The position numbers and the translations under genes were made by a program. From assembly GCF_001866655.1 (NCBI RefSeq), contig NZ_MLYR01000010.1, forward strand, positions 1 to 54,163: DNA of 54,163 nt, given 5' to 3'. Positions 7,013 to 16,085 of this stretch are shown in pieces. A model generated the notes under the pieces. The model searched no databases, was not told the DNA's origin, and saw nothing but the letters and a program-made list of their open reading frames with translations. The number at the start of each line of letters is the position of its first letter. Within the stretch, counting starts at the first letter, position 1. Source of the stretch: Bacillus sp. MUM 116 (lineage in GTDB: Bacteria > Bacillota > Bacilli > Bacillales > Cytobacillaceae).

Positions 7013-8026
7013 TTATTTCACTGCATCGCCTTGAACGGATTGTGCTGCTTCAATCATTTCTTCCCTAGTAAGGTTTTTTGAAGCAATCATGTAATCTACC
7101 CCGTCTTGTGTCCAGGAAATAGAGTGATTAGTTACGGCACCAATGGTTGTACCTAAATCTACCAAATCACCTTCTACATACATCGGTGAAGTGGAGACAT
7201 CTTTTACATTTACTTTTTCTTGTACAAGTGTAAATGATTTTTTACCTTCATAGGTTAACACAACTCGTTTGCCGTCTTCGATACTTACATTATCTTCCTT
7301 AATTAACTTCGTTCCCGAAATAGCAGCTGTAGGATATTTCACGGTAAAGGAGGCATCTTTAGGCTCTGCCATTGCCGGCATTCCGATTTGAGCGCGTGTC
7401 ATATTCTTATTCAATTTAAAATCATCTTTTTCAAAGCTTGTATTGAATTTAACCTTTTCAAATTCAACCGTAACAAGCGGCTTATGGTCAGGATCCATTA
7501 CCTTTACAACTGCAGGTGAAAGATCTTTTTTATTTAGCTTAATTTCTTGAAATGGAAGCATACTATTATTTTGATAGCGTGTTTTTGTTTCAAAAACATA
7601 ATAATCCTTGGTTGAAGAAAACTTCGCTTCTTTATCCATCATGATATCTTTAATTAATGATTCATACAAGTAAGCCTGACTGCTGTTTTGAGGCCAATCG
7701 CTTTGGAATTTGAAGCTTTTATTTAGGGCTGGAGTAAGGACAAATACCCCTTCATCATTCCGTAAAATCATTTGGCTTTGGTCTTTTTCGGCATTTTTCA
7801 AATTCACCCGATAAAACTTCTTATCCTTTTGCCAGATTTCCACATTATACACTTGGGAATCCGTACCCATTTTCAAAGTCATTTTTGCATTTACTTTATA
7901 GCCTGATAAATCATCTAGTTTACTACTTAACTCTTTTCTTACATCATCTTGAGACTTCGACCCGCATGCTGCAAGCAAAAAGATGACCATCATTCCCGTT
8001 ATTAGCAGCAACAACTTTTTTCTCAT
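7013..8026 (-). CDS. ydcC: YdcC-like lipoprotein (LolA-like fold)
   Basis: A 337-residue lipoprotein. The signal peptide MRKKLLLLITGMMVIFLLAAC has a lipobox with the lipidated cysteine at residue 21. The remainder is soluble and rich in beta-strand-like segments, consistent with the LolA-like fold assigned to the YdcC family. Function is unknown; B. subtilis ydcC is reported to be under SigE during sporulation. An upstream ATG at 8050 would add eight residues, but AAGGGG lies 8 nt before the ATG at 8026, so that start is preferred. Neighbours acpS and alr match B. subtilis. Confidence 0.88.
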   Translation of the reverse strand: MRKKLLLLITGMMVIFLLAACGSKSQDDVRKELSSKLDDLSGYKVNAKMTLKMGTDSQVYNVEIWQKDKKFYRVNLKNAEKDQSQMILRNDEGVFVLTPALNKSFKFQSDWPQNSSQAYLYESLIKDIMMDKEAKFSSTKDYYVFETKTRYQNNSMLPFQEIKLNKKDLSPAVVKVMDPDHKPLVTVEFEKVKFNTSFEKDDFKLNKNMTRAQIGMPAMAEPKDASFTVKYPTAAISGTKLIKEDNVSIEDGKRVVLTYEGKKSFTLVQEKVNVKDVSTSPMYVEGDLVDLGTTIGAVTNHSISWTQDGVDYMIASKNLTREEMIEAAQSVQGDAVK

Positions 8027-8189
8027 TCCTTCAACCCCTTCTTGTCTCATTTCAAATGATTATGGAGAAGAGAAAGGCAGGGGTCAGAATAATCGCTTTC
8101 CAAAATGACCATAGCTGACCTTGTCTCTCCTAATTCTCTATGAATATATGAGACAACCATTAGGAATATGCTAACAAGGAGTCCAAGCT

Positions 8190-8552
8190 TTAAAAAATAT
8201 CATGATTGCTTTCAATGACCACTTGAGCTACAGCATATTCCCGGCTGTGGGAAATCGATAAGTGAGCGTTAACATCTGGTTTTATAATTATTGGTTTTCC
8301 ATACGGGTCCGAACCAATTTCAATATCCAAAAAGGATAGCTCTTTTCCTATCCCTGTGCCGACAGCTTTTGAAAAAGCTTCTTTTGCAGCAAATCGTCCC
8401 GCCAAAAATTCAACCTGCCTCCGGTCAGAAAGCACTTCGAATTTTTGCTTTTCCAGGTCGGTTAAAATTCGGTCAATAAACTTTCTTTGTCTTTGTAATA
8501 AATCCTGAATTCGTGATAATTCAATAATATCAATCCCAATTCCTTTAATCAT
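8190..8552 (-). CDS. acpS: Holo-[acyl-carrier-protein] synthase
   Basis: 120 residues, typical for AcpS, which transfers 4'-phosphopantetheine from CoA to acyl carrier protein. GIGIDIIEL at the N-terminus supplies the magnesium-binding aspartate (D8), [16 protein letters not shown] contains the second acidic residue, and [15 protein letters not shown] is the conserved C-terminal motif. Ribosome binding site GGAAG. Divergent from the rhomboid gene; the roughly 78-bp gap between them must hold both promoters. Confidence 0.96.
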   Translation of the reverse strand: MIKGIGIDIIELSRIQDLLQRQRKFIDRILTDLEKQKFEVLSDRRQVEFLAGRFAAKEAFSKAVGTGIGKELSFLDIEIGSDPYGKPIIIKPDVNAHLSISHSREYAVAQVVIESNHDIF

Positions 8553-8630
8553 GCTACAACTTCCTTCTAATTAAGTTAAAATCGGCATAAATAATAGTGT
8601 ACAAGTCGTAAAAGTTCCAGGGGGTATCAT

Positions 8631-9359
8631 ATGTTTACAAGAACGGAAGGTTTTCGTGAATTTATCCGTTTGTATCCGATTGTTTCCATTATTATTGCCA
8701 TTCATATTGTTTTATATCTTTTCACAGTGTTGCCAGTTTTCCCGAACTACTGGTTTTTCGAACATCTTTCAGGTGTGAACCTCTATATTTGGAAAGGCGA
8801 ATACTGGCGGCTGATTACTCCGACCTTTTTGCATAGCGGTTTTGCCCATATGCTATTTAATAGTATTTCCTTGCTGCTGTTTGGTCCGGCACTTGAACGA
8901 ATGCTCGGCGGTGGGAAATTTCTTTTTGTCTACCTTGTCTCTGGTTTGATTGCAAACCTTGCAACATTGGTATTTGAACCGATGAGTTATACACATGTCG
9001 GTTCAAGTGGCGCCATTTTTGGTCTTTTCGGCTACTATCTGGCCATTATCCTTTTCCGGAAAAATTGGCTGTCACGTCAGAACTCGCAAGTTATTCTCGT
9101 TCTTTGTGCTCTCAGTCTCATTATGACATTTTTACAGCCTAATATTAATATTATCGCCCATCTTTTCGGATTACTTGGAGGATTCCTGCTTGGAGCCATT
9201 CCTTATTACAACAAAAGAGAACTTTCCAACTCCATCAAAGATGTTACAACTTGGGCAAGTGGAAAAAGAAAGAGGATTACCGTTAAATCCCCCTTGAAGA
9301 TTTTGTTTTGGGGCATCGTAATCTTAATCGTCATCATTGGCATTTTCTCACAAAAATGA
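8631..9359 (+). CDS. Rhomboid-family intramembrane serine protease
   Basis: 242 residues with about six to seven membrane segments. The catalytic serine is S126 in GSSGAIFGLFGYY and the histidine is H177 in IIAHLFGLLGG. The conserved HSGFAHMLFNSISLLLFG helix is at 68-85. It corresponds in position to YdcA of B. subtilis, next to acpS. Substrates are unknown. Start ATG after GGGGG with 6-nt spacing. Confidence 0.93.
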   Translation: MFTRTEGFREFIRLYPIVSIIIAIHIVLYLFTVLPVFPNYWFFEHLSGVNLYIWKGEYWRLITPTFLHSGFAHMLFNSISLLLFGPALERMLGGGKFLFVYLVSGLIANLATLVFEPMSYTHVGSSGAIFGLFGYYLAIILFRKNWLSRQNSQVILVLCALSLIMTFLQPNINIIAHLFGLLGGFLLGAIPYYNKRELSNSIKDVTTWASGKRKRITVKSPLKILFWGIVILIVIIGIFSQK

Positions 9360-9386
9360 AACCTTCCGTCCGTGGGAGGTTTTTCT
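9357..9386 (+). terminator. Terminator of the rhomboid gene
   Basis: AAACCTTCC and GGGAGGTTT form a stem across a short loop just after the stop codon, followed by TTTCTTTTTC. Confidence 0.8.
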
Positions 9387-9446
9387 TTTTCTAATATTTT
9401 ATCAAGGAAAAGGACATTCTAACAAAAAGTTCATGGGGGGAGAAGT

Positions 9447-10991
9447 ATGTCATTTTTTTCAAAATTAAAAAGGCTGCAGCAAACCCAAAAAGAAAATAAA
9501 AAAGTTTTTTTAGGGGCGGATTTTGACGTACGAATGGAATGGTTTAAAGAAACCTTCCAACAAAGTATTGATATCACCTTTCACGAATTAACGGCCAATC
9601 AAACGCGCTGTGGAATTGTGTTTTTACAATGTATGGTGGACCAGAAATTATTTGATGACCAGGTGTTAAAATATATTGTTTCGCCTAATTTTGCTTCATC
9701 CCCTAATGAATTAATTCATAAAATCCTTGATTTACAATCGATCAGCACAATGTGTACCAGCATTCTTACCGACATGCAGGAAGTATCTGAGAATATTTTG
9801 GATGGAAAAGTTGTCGTTTTTTTCGAAGGCGACAGCCGCATGATTGCTTTTCCTCTAACAAACTTTGAAAAGCGAACCGGCAGTGAAACTACAAATGAGA
9901 ATGTAATTAGAGGACCAAGAGAGGCATTTTTGGAGGATATTCATACGAATGTCACGATGATCCGCAGAAGAATAAAAACGCCGGATTTAAAAATGGAACA
10001 ACTTGTAATCGGAAAGTATACGAAAACGAAAGTCATCATTAGTTATTTAGAAGGAATTTGCAGAGATGATTTAATAGCGGAAGTGAAACAAAGAATTAGC
10101 CGGATTAAAATAGATGGCATCCTTGCAAGCAGCTATATTGAAGAGTGTATCGATGACCGTCCATTATCACCATTTCCTCAATCCCAAAAGACAGAACGGC
10201 CGGATGTCGCTGCTGCTGCTTTACTTGAAGGAAGAGTGGTCATTTTTGTCGATGGAGACCCAATCCCGCTTATTGCTCCTGTAAATTTTTACATGTTTCT
10301 TCAAGCCGCTGAAGACTATTATCAACGATATTTTCTTACCAGTTTTATTCGCTTGCTCCGCTACGGCTGGTTAATCGTTTCACTGACATTCCCATCCTTT
10401 TATATTGCGATTACCACCTTTCATCCTGAAATGATTCCGACGAGTCTTTTATTGAGTGTTGCTGCCTCACGTGAGAATGTTCCGTTTCCGAGTATCGTGG
10501 AAGCACTTTTAATGGAAATTGCTTTTGAAGGGTTGCGGGAAGCAGGGATTCGCACCCCAAAAGCAGTCGGTCAGGCTATTGGAATCTTAGGAGCAATCAT
10601 CATCGGACAAGCGGCCGTGCAGGCAGGGATTGTTTCTGCAATCATGGTCATCATCGTCTCGATTACCGGGATTGCCTCCTTCGTGATACCCGGTTATGAT
10701 TTAGGATTTTCCGTCCGGCTGCTTCGTTTTCCTCTCATGATTTTAGCAGGTACCTTCGGAATATTCGGTTTAATGATTGGGACTATTTTAATTTATATCC
10801 ATGTAGTAAGCCTGCGTTCATTTGGCATGCCTTATCTTTCACCTACAGCTCCGCTTAGAGTAAGCGATTTAAAGGATATCTTTATCCGCGCACCATGGTG
10901 GGTGATGCAGCGCCGACCTTCTTTTGCCGGGTCAAACGATCGCATTCGCTCAAATGTCGAGAAATCCATACTCGAGGATGATGAAGATTAA
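9447..10991 (+). CDS. Spore germinant receptor A subunit (GerA/GerKA family)
   Basis: 514 residues. A large hydrophilic N-terminal domain (about 1-300) precedes four to five membrane segments (about 300-460) and a short tail, the GerAA/GerKA layout. LEDIHTNVTMIRRRIKTPDL and VAASRENVPFPSIVEALLMEI are typical of the family. It would sit in the inner spore membrane and form the receptor ion channel with the B and C subunits. First gene of an A-C-D-B operon; its stop overlaps the next start by 1 nt. The upstream gap contains CATTCTAA, which could be a SigG -10, but this is weak. Confidence 0.93.
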   Translation: MSFFSKLKRLQQTQKENKKVFLGADFDVRMEWFKETFQQSIDITFHELTANQTRCGIVFLQCMVDQKLFDDQVLKYIVSPNFASSPNELIHKILDLQSISTMCTSILTDMQEVSENILDGKVVVFFEGDSRMIAFPLTNFEKRTGSETTNENVIRGPREAFLEDIHTNVTMIRRRIKTPDLKMEQLVIGKYTKTKVIISYLEGICRDDLIAEVKQRISRIKIDGILASSYIEECIDDRPLSPFPQSQKTERPDVAAAALLEGRVVIFVDGDPIPLIAPVNFYMFLQAAEDYYQRYFLTSFIRLLRYGWLIVSLTFPSFYIAITTFHPEMIPTSLLLSVAASRENVPFPSIVEALLMEIAFEGLREAGIRTPKAVGQAIGILGAIIIGQAAVQAGIVSAIMVIIVSITGIASFVIPGYDLGFSVRLLRFPLMILAGTFGIFGLMIGTILIYIHVVSLRSFGMPYLSPTAPLRVSDLKDIFIRAPWWVMQRRPSFAGSNDRIRSNVEKSILEDDED

Positions 10992-12151
10992 TGAAAAATC
11001 TAAAATGGGCTTTCTTTTTATGCCCTTTATTATTAACAGGCTGCTGGTCACAATTGGAACTCAACGAACGTGCTTTTGTCGCCGCCATCTACATTGATAA
11101 AGCCTCAAATGGCCAAATGGAGGTAAGTCTTTCGTTTACCCTGCCAAATCGCCTTGTACCTGGCGATCTTGGCGGTGCCGGTACGTCTGGAAAACCATAT
11201 ACAATTCTTTCCGCAACCGGAAAGTCCTTCACAGAAGCCTATAAGAAAATACAGGCAACTATTACCAGAAGTATTAGCTGGGGACATACAAGGATCATTG
11301 TAATTAGTGAAGAAATGGCCAGGGAAGGAATCAAGGATATATTGGAGTTTGTTGTCCGGGAACCGAGTTTAAATATTAACCAGGCATTATTAATTGCACC
11401 GGGAAAGGCAAAGGATATTGAAGAATTGACTCCGATATTTGAACGGTTTCCAACCGCTATTCCTATATCGTTTACACAAAGAAAAGTTACATTAGATACA
11501 ACCCCAAAAGACTTTCTTGAAACGAGAAATGGTGATATGATTGTCGGTCTATTAGCAAAGAAATACATAAAAATGCTAAGTGAGGATAGGAAAGAGGGGC
11601 TCTTTGTCAGCCCTGGGGAGATGGCTTTGTTTCATAACTATAAAATGGTCGGAAAATTAGACATAGAGGTGGGACGAGGATCGTTCTGGCTCCGCAATCT
11701 GGTAAAAGGGGCTGAAGTAACAATAAAATCACCGACAGATCAAAATTTGATCAGTTTATTAGTGATGAATGCTCATACAAAAATTCGCCCTTCTAAAAAA
11801 GAGCCGTACACATTTAATGTGGAGATAAAAGCGGATGGGAATATTTCGGAATCCCACTCAGATATGGATTTATCAAATCAAAAACAAGTAGTTCGACTAG
11901 AGCGAATAGCTGAAAAGCAAATTAGAAATAGAGTTCAAGCCGCTTTAAAGGCTTCGCAAGAAGTGAAGGCGGATGTTTTTCAATTTGGTGAATACTTATC
12001 GTGGTATAAACCCAAAATATGGAAAGAGATAAAAGGAGACTGGCCGGAAGTCTATAGTCAAAAGGCAAAAATAAATGTTCATCTTGATTTACAAATCGAA
12101 CGTCACGGTGCAGAAAATAACCCATTTTGGGAAAAGGAAAGAAATTCATGA
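10991..12151 (+). CDS. Spore germinant receptor C subunit, Ger(x)C lipoprotein
   Basis: 386 residues. The signal peptide ends in the lipobox LLTGC with C18 as the predicted lipidation site. The remainder matches Ger(x)C proteins (GCWSQLELNERAFVAAIYIDK at the N-terminus, QFGEYLSWYKPKIWKEIKGDWPE near the C-terminus). The start ATG overlaps the A-subunit stop (TAATG), and its own TGA overlaps the next start (ATGA), so the operon is translationally coupled. Confidence 0.93.
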   Translation: MKNLKWAFFLCPLLLTGCWSQLELNERAFVAAIYIDKASNGQMEVSLSFTLPNRLVPGDLGGAGTSGKPYTILSATGKSFTEAYKKIQATITRSISWGHTRIIVISEEMAREGIKDILEFVVREPSLNINQALLIAPGKAKDIEELTPIFERFPTAIPISFTQRKVTLDTTPKDFLETRNGDMIVGLLAKKYIKMLSEDRKEGLFVSPGEMALFHNYKMVGKLDIEVGRGSFWLRNLVKGAEVTIKSPTDQNLISLLVMNAHTKIRPSKKEPYTFNVEIKADGNISESHSDMDLSNQKQVVRLERIAEKQIRNRVQAALKASQEVKADVFQFGEYLSWYKPKIWKEIKGDWPEVYSQKAKINVHLDLQIERHGAENNPFWEKERNS

Positions 12152-12366
12152 TTTTAATCATCCTGGGATTTATCATAATATTTGGCTACGAGTGGGCATA
12201 CTTAAAAAATAAAAATCGAAAAAAAAGAACCTATTGGATTGTTTTTTGTTTCATGGGTGCTTCCTTTATTTATTGTATTTCTACCGTATTATTTAAACAG
12301 ATGCCAAGTCCAAGTGATTTCATTCAATTGTTATTTAAACCAATACAACAGAAAATTTTAGGTTAG
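12148..12366 (+). CDS. Small two-TM germinant receptor protein (D-subunit type)
   Basis: 72 residues with two hydrophobic segments (about 1-18 and 30-50) flanking a lysine- and arginine-rich stretch NKNRKKR. The ATG overlaps the C-subunit stop codon as ATGA and has AAAGGAAAG upstream, so it is preferred over an in-frame ATG at 12127 inside the previous gene. Small two-membrane-span proteins (D subunits) are known in several gerA-type operons and modulate germination. Assignment rests on size, topology and operon position, not on a diagnostic motif. Confidence 0.75.
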   Translation: MILIILGFIIIFGYEWAYLKNKNRKKRTYWIVFCFMGASFIYCISTVLFKQMPSPSDFIQLLFKPIQQKILG

Positions 12367-12376
12367 GTGGATTCTT

Positions 12377-13492
12377 TTGAAAACCCAACAGATTACCCAA
12401 AATCAATTAATGCTTTTTTTCATTCTTTATTTTTTCTCCACATTGGTTGGATTTGGTGCTAGCCACCTAATTTACCTATCACAGTATGATTCAGTCCTTG
12501 TTCTTTGTATAAGCGCTTTAGCAGGAATTATTCTTGCCTTTTTTGTCATAAAACTCGCGATGCGAAGACCAAACGAATTTTTCACCCACTACGGAAAGGA
12601 GATCTTCCCCAGTTGGATCCATATTCCGATTATGGTGATATTCTTTATTTCCTTACTGCAAATAAGTGCACTGATTTTAAGAGAATATGAAGATTTCATC
12701 GTGCAAACCTATCTCCCAAGAACACCTAATTGGGCAGTCGGCTGCATGTTTGGAATTGTTGTCGCAGTTACAGCAAGGTTAGGATTTGAAAATTTATTTC
12801 GGATTGCCCAGGGGTTATTTTACCTCGTGATTCTTGCCAATATCGGAAACATGATTTTTATTGGCAAGGAATTGCAATGGGAACGATGGATGGCTTTTGT
12901 GACCAACCATAGCGGTCAAGGAATTTTTGCGGGCAGCTACTCCACTGCCTCTTTTTTTGGAGAAATCATTATTTTACTCTTCTTATTTCCCTATTTAACT
13001 CAAAAGCATAAAACCTTAAAGTCAATCATCTGGGCAGCATTTTTCTCTGTTATATTTATTGGTTCAAACATTTTTTGGTTATTACTCCTTTTTGGCCCGA
13101 ATTTATCCAGTCATCTAACTTATCCAATGTTAGAGATGATTCGCTATATTCGAATTGCTGATTTCATCCAGAACCTAGATCATTTACTAATTTCTATTTG
13201 GGCAACAACCGTTTTTATAAAAATTACCGTTTTATTTACGATTTCACTTCAAATCTCTGCCCATCTATTTCGCTTGAAAGATCATCGCCCCCTGACGTTT
13301 TCATTAACAGCCGTGATTATTGCATTATCCTTAAACATGGGAAGTGGAAGCGCAGAAATACAGAGCCTTTTTACCCAATCATGGTCCACTTTTTCCTACT
13401 TTATAGAGTCTATCCCTTTACTATATTTAATAATGGACACAATCAAACAATCTTTAAAGAAAAAATCAAACAAAAAGTTGAAAGAAAGCTAA
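12377..13492 (+). CDS. Spore germinant receptor B subunit (GerB permease family)
   Basis: 371 residues and about ten membrane segments, the spore-permease branch of the APC superfamily. The N-terminus ITQNQLMLFFILYFFSTLVGFG is typical. In germinant receptors this subunit binds the amino acid or sugar germinant. The start is TTG, with AGGTGG 6 nt upstream. Last gene of the operon, followed by the strong hairpin at 13493-13523. The order A-C-D-B resembles gerK rather than gerA; the germinant cannot be predicted. Confidence 0.92.
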   Translation: MKTQQITQNQLMLFFILYFFSTLVGFGASHLIYLSQYDSVLVLCISALAGIILAFFVIKLAMRRPNEFFTHYGKEIFPSWIHIPIMVIFFISLLQISALILREYEDFIVQTYLPRTPNWAVGCMFGIVVAVTARLGFENLFRIAQGLFYLVILANIGNMIFIGKELQWERWMAFVTNHSGQGIFAGSYSTASFFGEIIILLFLFPYLTQKHKTLKSIIWAAFFSVIFIGSNIFWLLLLFGPNLSSHLTYPMLEMIRYIRIADFIQNLDHLLISIWATTVFIKITVLFTISLQISAHLFRLKDHRPLTFSLTAVIIALSLNMGSGSAEIQSLFTQSWSTFSYFIESIPLLYLIMDTIKQSLKKKSNKKLKES

Positions 13493-13523
13493 AAAGAGCA
13501 TGGACATAATGCCCATGCTCTTT
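13493..13523. terminator. Bidirectional terminator, ger operon / cshA
   Basis: Perfect 11-bp arms AAAGAGCATGG (13493-13503) and CCATGCTCTTT (13513-13523) between convergent genes, flanked by A-rich and T-rich tracts. Confidence 0.85.
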
Positions 13524-13530
13524 CCTATTT

Positions 13531-15006
13531 TTAATGATTATAGCTTCTCGGCTTTGATTTTCCAGACGCTCTTTTTTCACCGCTTCTTGGTTTTACAGGT
13601 GCTTTTTTTCGGCGATCGGAGTTGTAGCCTCTTGAATCGTCTCTTCTTCTGCGATCACGGTCCTGAGATCTTCTTTCCCGTTTTTGTGGAAGCGGCTGTT
13701 CTTCTGTCAGTTTTACAGGAGTTGTATCCGGTTCTTTCGTTAACATCTTCAACACAGCAGCAACTACAGTAGATGCATCATTTGCTTCAAGCAATTCTTC
13801 CGCAGCCGCTTTGTAATATTGAAGATTATTGGACTCAATCGTCTGCGAAATTTTATCTACGACTGCACGCTGCTGGCCTTCTAATGCTTCATCAAGAGTT
13901 GGCGGCTTCATTTTTTCCATTTTACGCTTCGTTGTTTTTTCAACAACAGATAGATACGATTTTTCTCTTGGTGTAATAAAAGTCATCGCTACCCCTGTTT
14001 TACCTGCACGGCCGGTACGGCCAATACGGTGAACATAACTTTCAGGATCCTGCGGAATATCAAAGTTATATACATGAGTTACACCCGAGATATCAAGGCC
14101 CCTTGCTGCTACATCCGTAGCGACAAGAACATCGATTGAACCTTCCTTAAACTTGCGAAGGACAGACAGACGTTTTGCTTGGCTTAAATCCCCATGAATT
14201 CCTTCTGCCGTATAACCTCTTAGGTTTAGCGCTTCTGATAACTCATCAACACGGCGTTTTGTACGTCCAAAGACAATCGCAAGCTCGGGTGATTGGATAT
14301 CCAATAGTCTTGTCAGTACATCGAATTTACTCTTTTCTTGTACTTCCACATAATATTGTTCGATTAAAGGTACCGTCATTTCTTTTGCCTTCACACGAAC
14401 AATCTGCGGATCCTTCATGAACTTTTCAGCCATACGCTGAATCGGTGCCGGCATCGTTGCAGAGAACAATAATGTTTGGCGTTCAGTAGGGATTTCCGCT
14501 AAGATGCTTTCAATATCTTCAATGAATCCCATGTTTAGCATTTCATCTGCTTCATCCAAGATGGCTGTATGAACATGGTCTAAGCGAAGTGTTTTTCTGT
14601 TAATATGGTCAAGGACACGTCCTGGTGTACCTACAATGATATGTGGAGCTTTCTTAAGAGAACGGATTTGGCGGCCAATATCCTGCCCGCCGTAAATTGG
14701 TAATACGCGGACTCTTTTACCCGCTCCGATTTTATAAAGCTCTTCTGAAACTTGAATCGCAAGTTCACGTGTGGGAGCGATGATAATCCCTTGAATTGCT
14801 TCTACGCTCATATCAATTTTTTCTACTAATGGAATTCCAAATGCAGCTGTTTTTCCTGTTCCTGTTTGAGCCTGACCGATCAAATCTTTATTTTCTAAGC
14901 TCAACGGAATCGTCTCTGCCTGGATTGGTGTTGCCTCCTCAAAACCCATACGGAGGACAGCCTTTAGTGTTGCCTGGCTAATACCTAAATCTTGAAACTT
15001 CGTCAA
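13531..15006 (-). CDS. cshA: DEAD-box ATP-dependent RNA helicase CshA
   Basis: 491 residues. Helicase motifs are in order: Q-motif GFEEATPIQ (21-29), AQTGTGKT (46-53), DEAD (151-154), SAT (182-184), and [10 protein letters not shown] in the second RecA-like domain. The tail after about residue 430 is basic and serine/arginine-rich ([16 protein letters not shown]), like other CshA proteins that join the RNA degradosome and cold-shock ribosome assembly. A TTG at 15015 is only 1 nt from the ribosome binding site. The TTG at 15006 gives 10-nt spacing and the family start MTKFQDLG. Neighbour murF as in B. subtilis. Confidence 0.94.
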   Translation of the reverse strand: MTKFQDLGISQATLKAVLRMGFEEATPIQAETIPLSLENKDLIGQAQTGTGKTAAFGIPLVEKIDMSVEAIQGIIIAPTRELAIQVSEELYKIGAGKRVRVLPIYGGQDIGRQIRSLKKAPHIIVGTPGRVLDHINRKTLRLDHVHTAILDEADEMLNMGFIEDIESILAEIPTERQTLLFSATMPAPIQRMAEKFMKDPQIVRVKAKEMTVPLIEQYYVEVQEKSKFDVLTRLLDIQSPELAIVFGRTKRRVDELSEALNLRGYTAEGIHGDLSQAKRLSVLRKFKEGSIDVLVATDVAARGLDISGVTHVYNFDIPQDPESYVHRIGRTGRAGKTGVAMTFITPREKSYLSVVEKTTKRKMEKMKPPTLDEALEGQQRAVVDKISQTIESNNLQYYKAAAEELLEANDASTVVAAVLKMLTKEPDTTPVKLTEEQPLPQKRERRSQDRDRRRRDDSRGYNSDRRKKAPVKPRSGEKRASGKSKPRSYNH

Positions 15007-15208
15007 TGTTTTCAATCTCCTTCATCTATTTAAAAATTATGTTTGTACTGAATGTATCGTTACGCATCAAAATGCCCAAATTTATTTTACCAAAAAAAAG
15101 ACATTCCTCCATAGGAGTATGCCCATGTTTGCTCGATCTTAAGACACGTCGATGATAATCATACCACTATTCCATGTACATTGCAATCAAAGCTAGTTTT
15201 TACCAACC

Positions 15209-15898
15209 TTAACACTCGGTTAAAAAATCGTACACTTGAGAAAATAGGGCGGTTTTTTCCTCACAGTGACAAATATGATGTTGGGAATCCTTAATGTACG
15301 TAATTTGCTTCTTTTTTGCACGAATCGTCCGATACAAATATTCAGCACTTTTGGGCGGCACCATTCCATCACATTCCCCTTGAGCAATTAAGGTAGGCAC
15401 TTCTACTTGATGCAAAAGTGGTTTTATAAAGGAGACAAGTTGACGAAATTGCAAGGTTGCCGCTATGGGGGTTGCTTTTATTTTTCTTATATAACGCTGA
15501 AATAATTCATTCTCCCTTAAGTTTCCTCGAAGGGAATCCATCAGCATCGTTTTTACTTCTACCGCCATTTGTTTCGGATTGATGTAAAGGGCTGCGGCAC
15601 TTAATAAAACAAGCTTTTTAACAGGATAATTGGCTGCTAAATAGGCTGCAATTAAGCCTCCCATTGAAAAACCAATGACATACACTTCATCACAGGTTTG
15701 GAGGAGCTTTTTTAATTCAACCTCGGCACATTCAATCCACTGTTGATAGTAAACCCCTTTTAATGAAAGTATTTCACCATGACCCGGAAGTGTAGGCACC
15801 TGGAATTTCCACGCCGTCCGTTCTGATAAATACTCCACCAATGGTTCTACTTCATAAGGGGCCCCCGTAAAGCCGTGAATACACAAGCAGCCAATCAT
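15209..15898 (-). CDS. Alpha/beta-hydrolase, carboxylesterase type
   Basis: 229 residues. The oxyanion-hole motif CIHGFTG is at 6-12, and the nucleophile is S78 in VIGFSMGG. The likely acid is in GECDGMVPP and the histidine in DSQHHICHCEE near the C-terminus, so the triad is complete. It resembles Est30/YvaK-type short-chain carboxylesterases, including the helical lid. The ATG at 15898 has AGGTG 6 nt upstream and is preferred over a start at 15922. It lies between murF and cshA; the natural substrate is unknown. Confidence 0.85.
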   Translation of the reverse strand: MIGCLCIHGFTGAPYEVEPLVEYLSERTAWKFQVPTLPGHGEILSLKGVYYQQWIECAEVELKKLLQTCDEVYVIGFSMGGLIAAYLAANYPVKKLVLLSAAALYINPKQMAVEVKTMLMDSLRGNLRENELFQRYIRKIKATPIAATLQFRQLVSFIKPLLHQVEVPTLIAQGECDGMVPPKSAEYLYRTIRAKKKQITYIKDSQHHICHCEEKTALFSQVYDFLTEC

Positions 15899-15930
15899 TA
15901 TAAACACCTGCCAAAACACCATTTTATTTA

Positions 15931-16085
15931 TGCTGTGTTAACCTTGCCTGTTGATTTGCGCTCCAGGCGCTTCGCTTTCCGCGGGCGGTCCGAGGAGCCT
16001 CCTCGGCGCTAAAGCGCCTGCGGGGTCTCCCCAGTTCCGATCACCCGCAGGAGTCTCGCGCCTTCCGCTCCAATCAACATAGTTA
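15931..16085. repeat. MITE-like repeat, family 2, copy 1
   Basis: Shares with 27832-28015 the words TGTGTTAA, CTGTTGATT, CGCTCCAGGCGCTTCGCTTTCC and GCGCCTTCCGCTCCAATCAACA. It has a GC-rich palindromic middle (CCTGCGGGGTCTCC ... ACCCGCAGGAGTC). The terminal inverted repeats are eroded compared with copy 2. Its right end overlaps the murF stop codon. Confidence 0.75.

Noticed and set aside
15085..15130. Possible terminator ATTCCTCC...GGAGTATG
   Set aside because: Short imperfect stem without a convincing T-tract; too weak to list.
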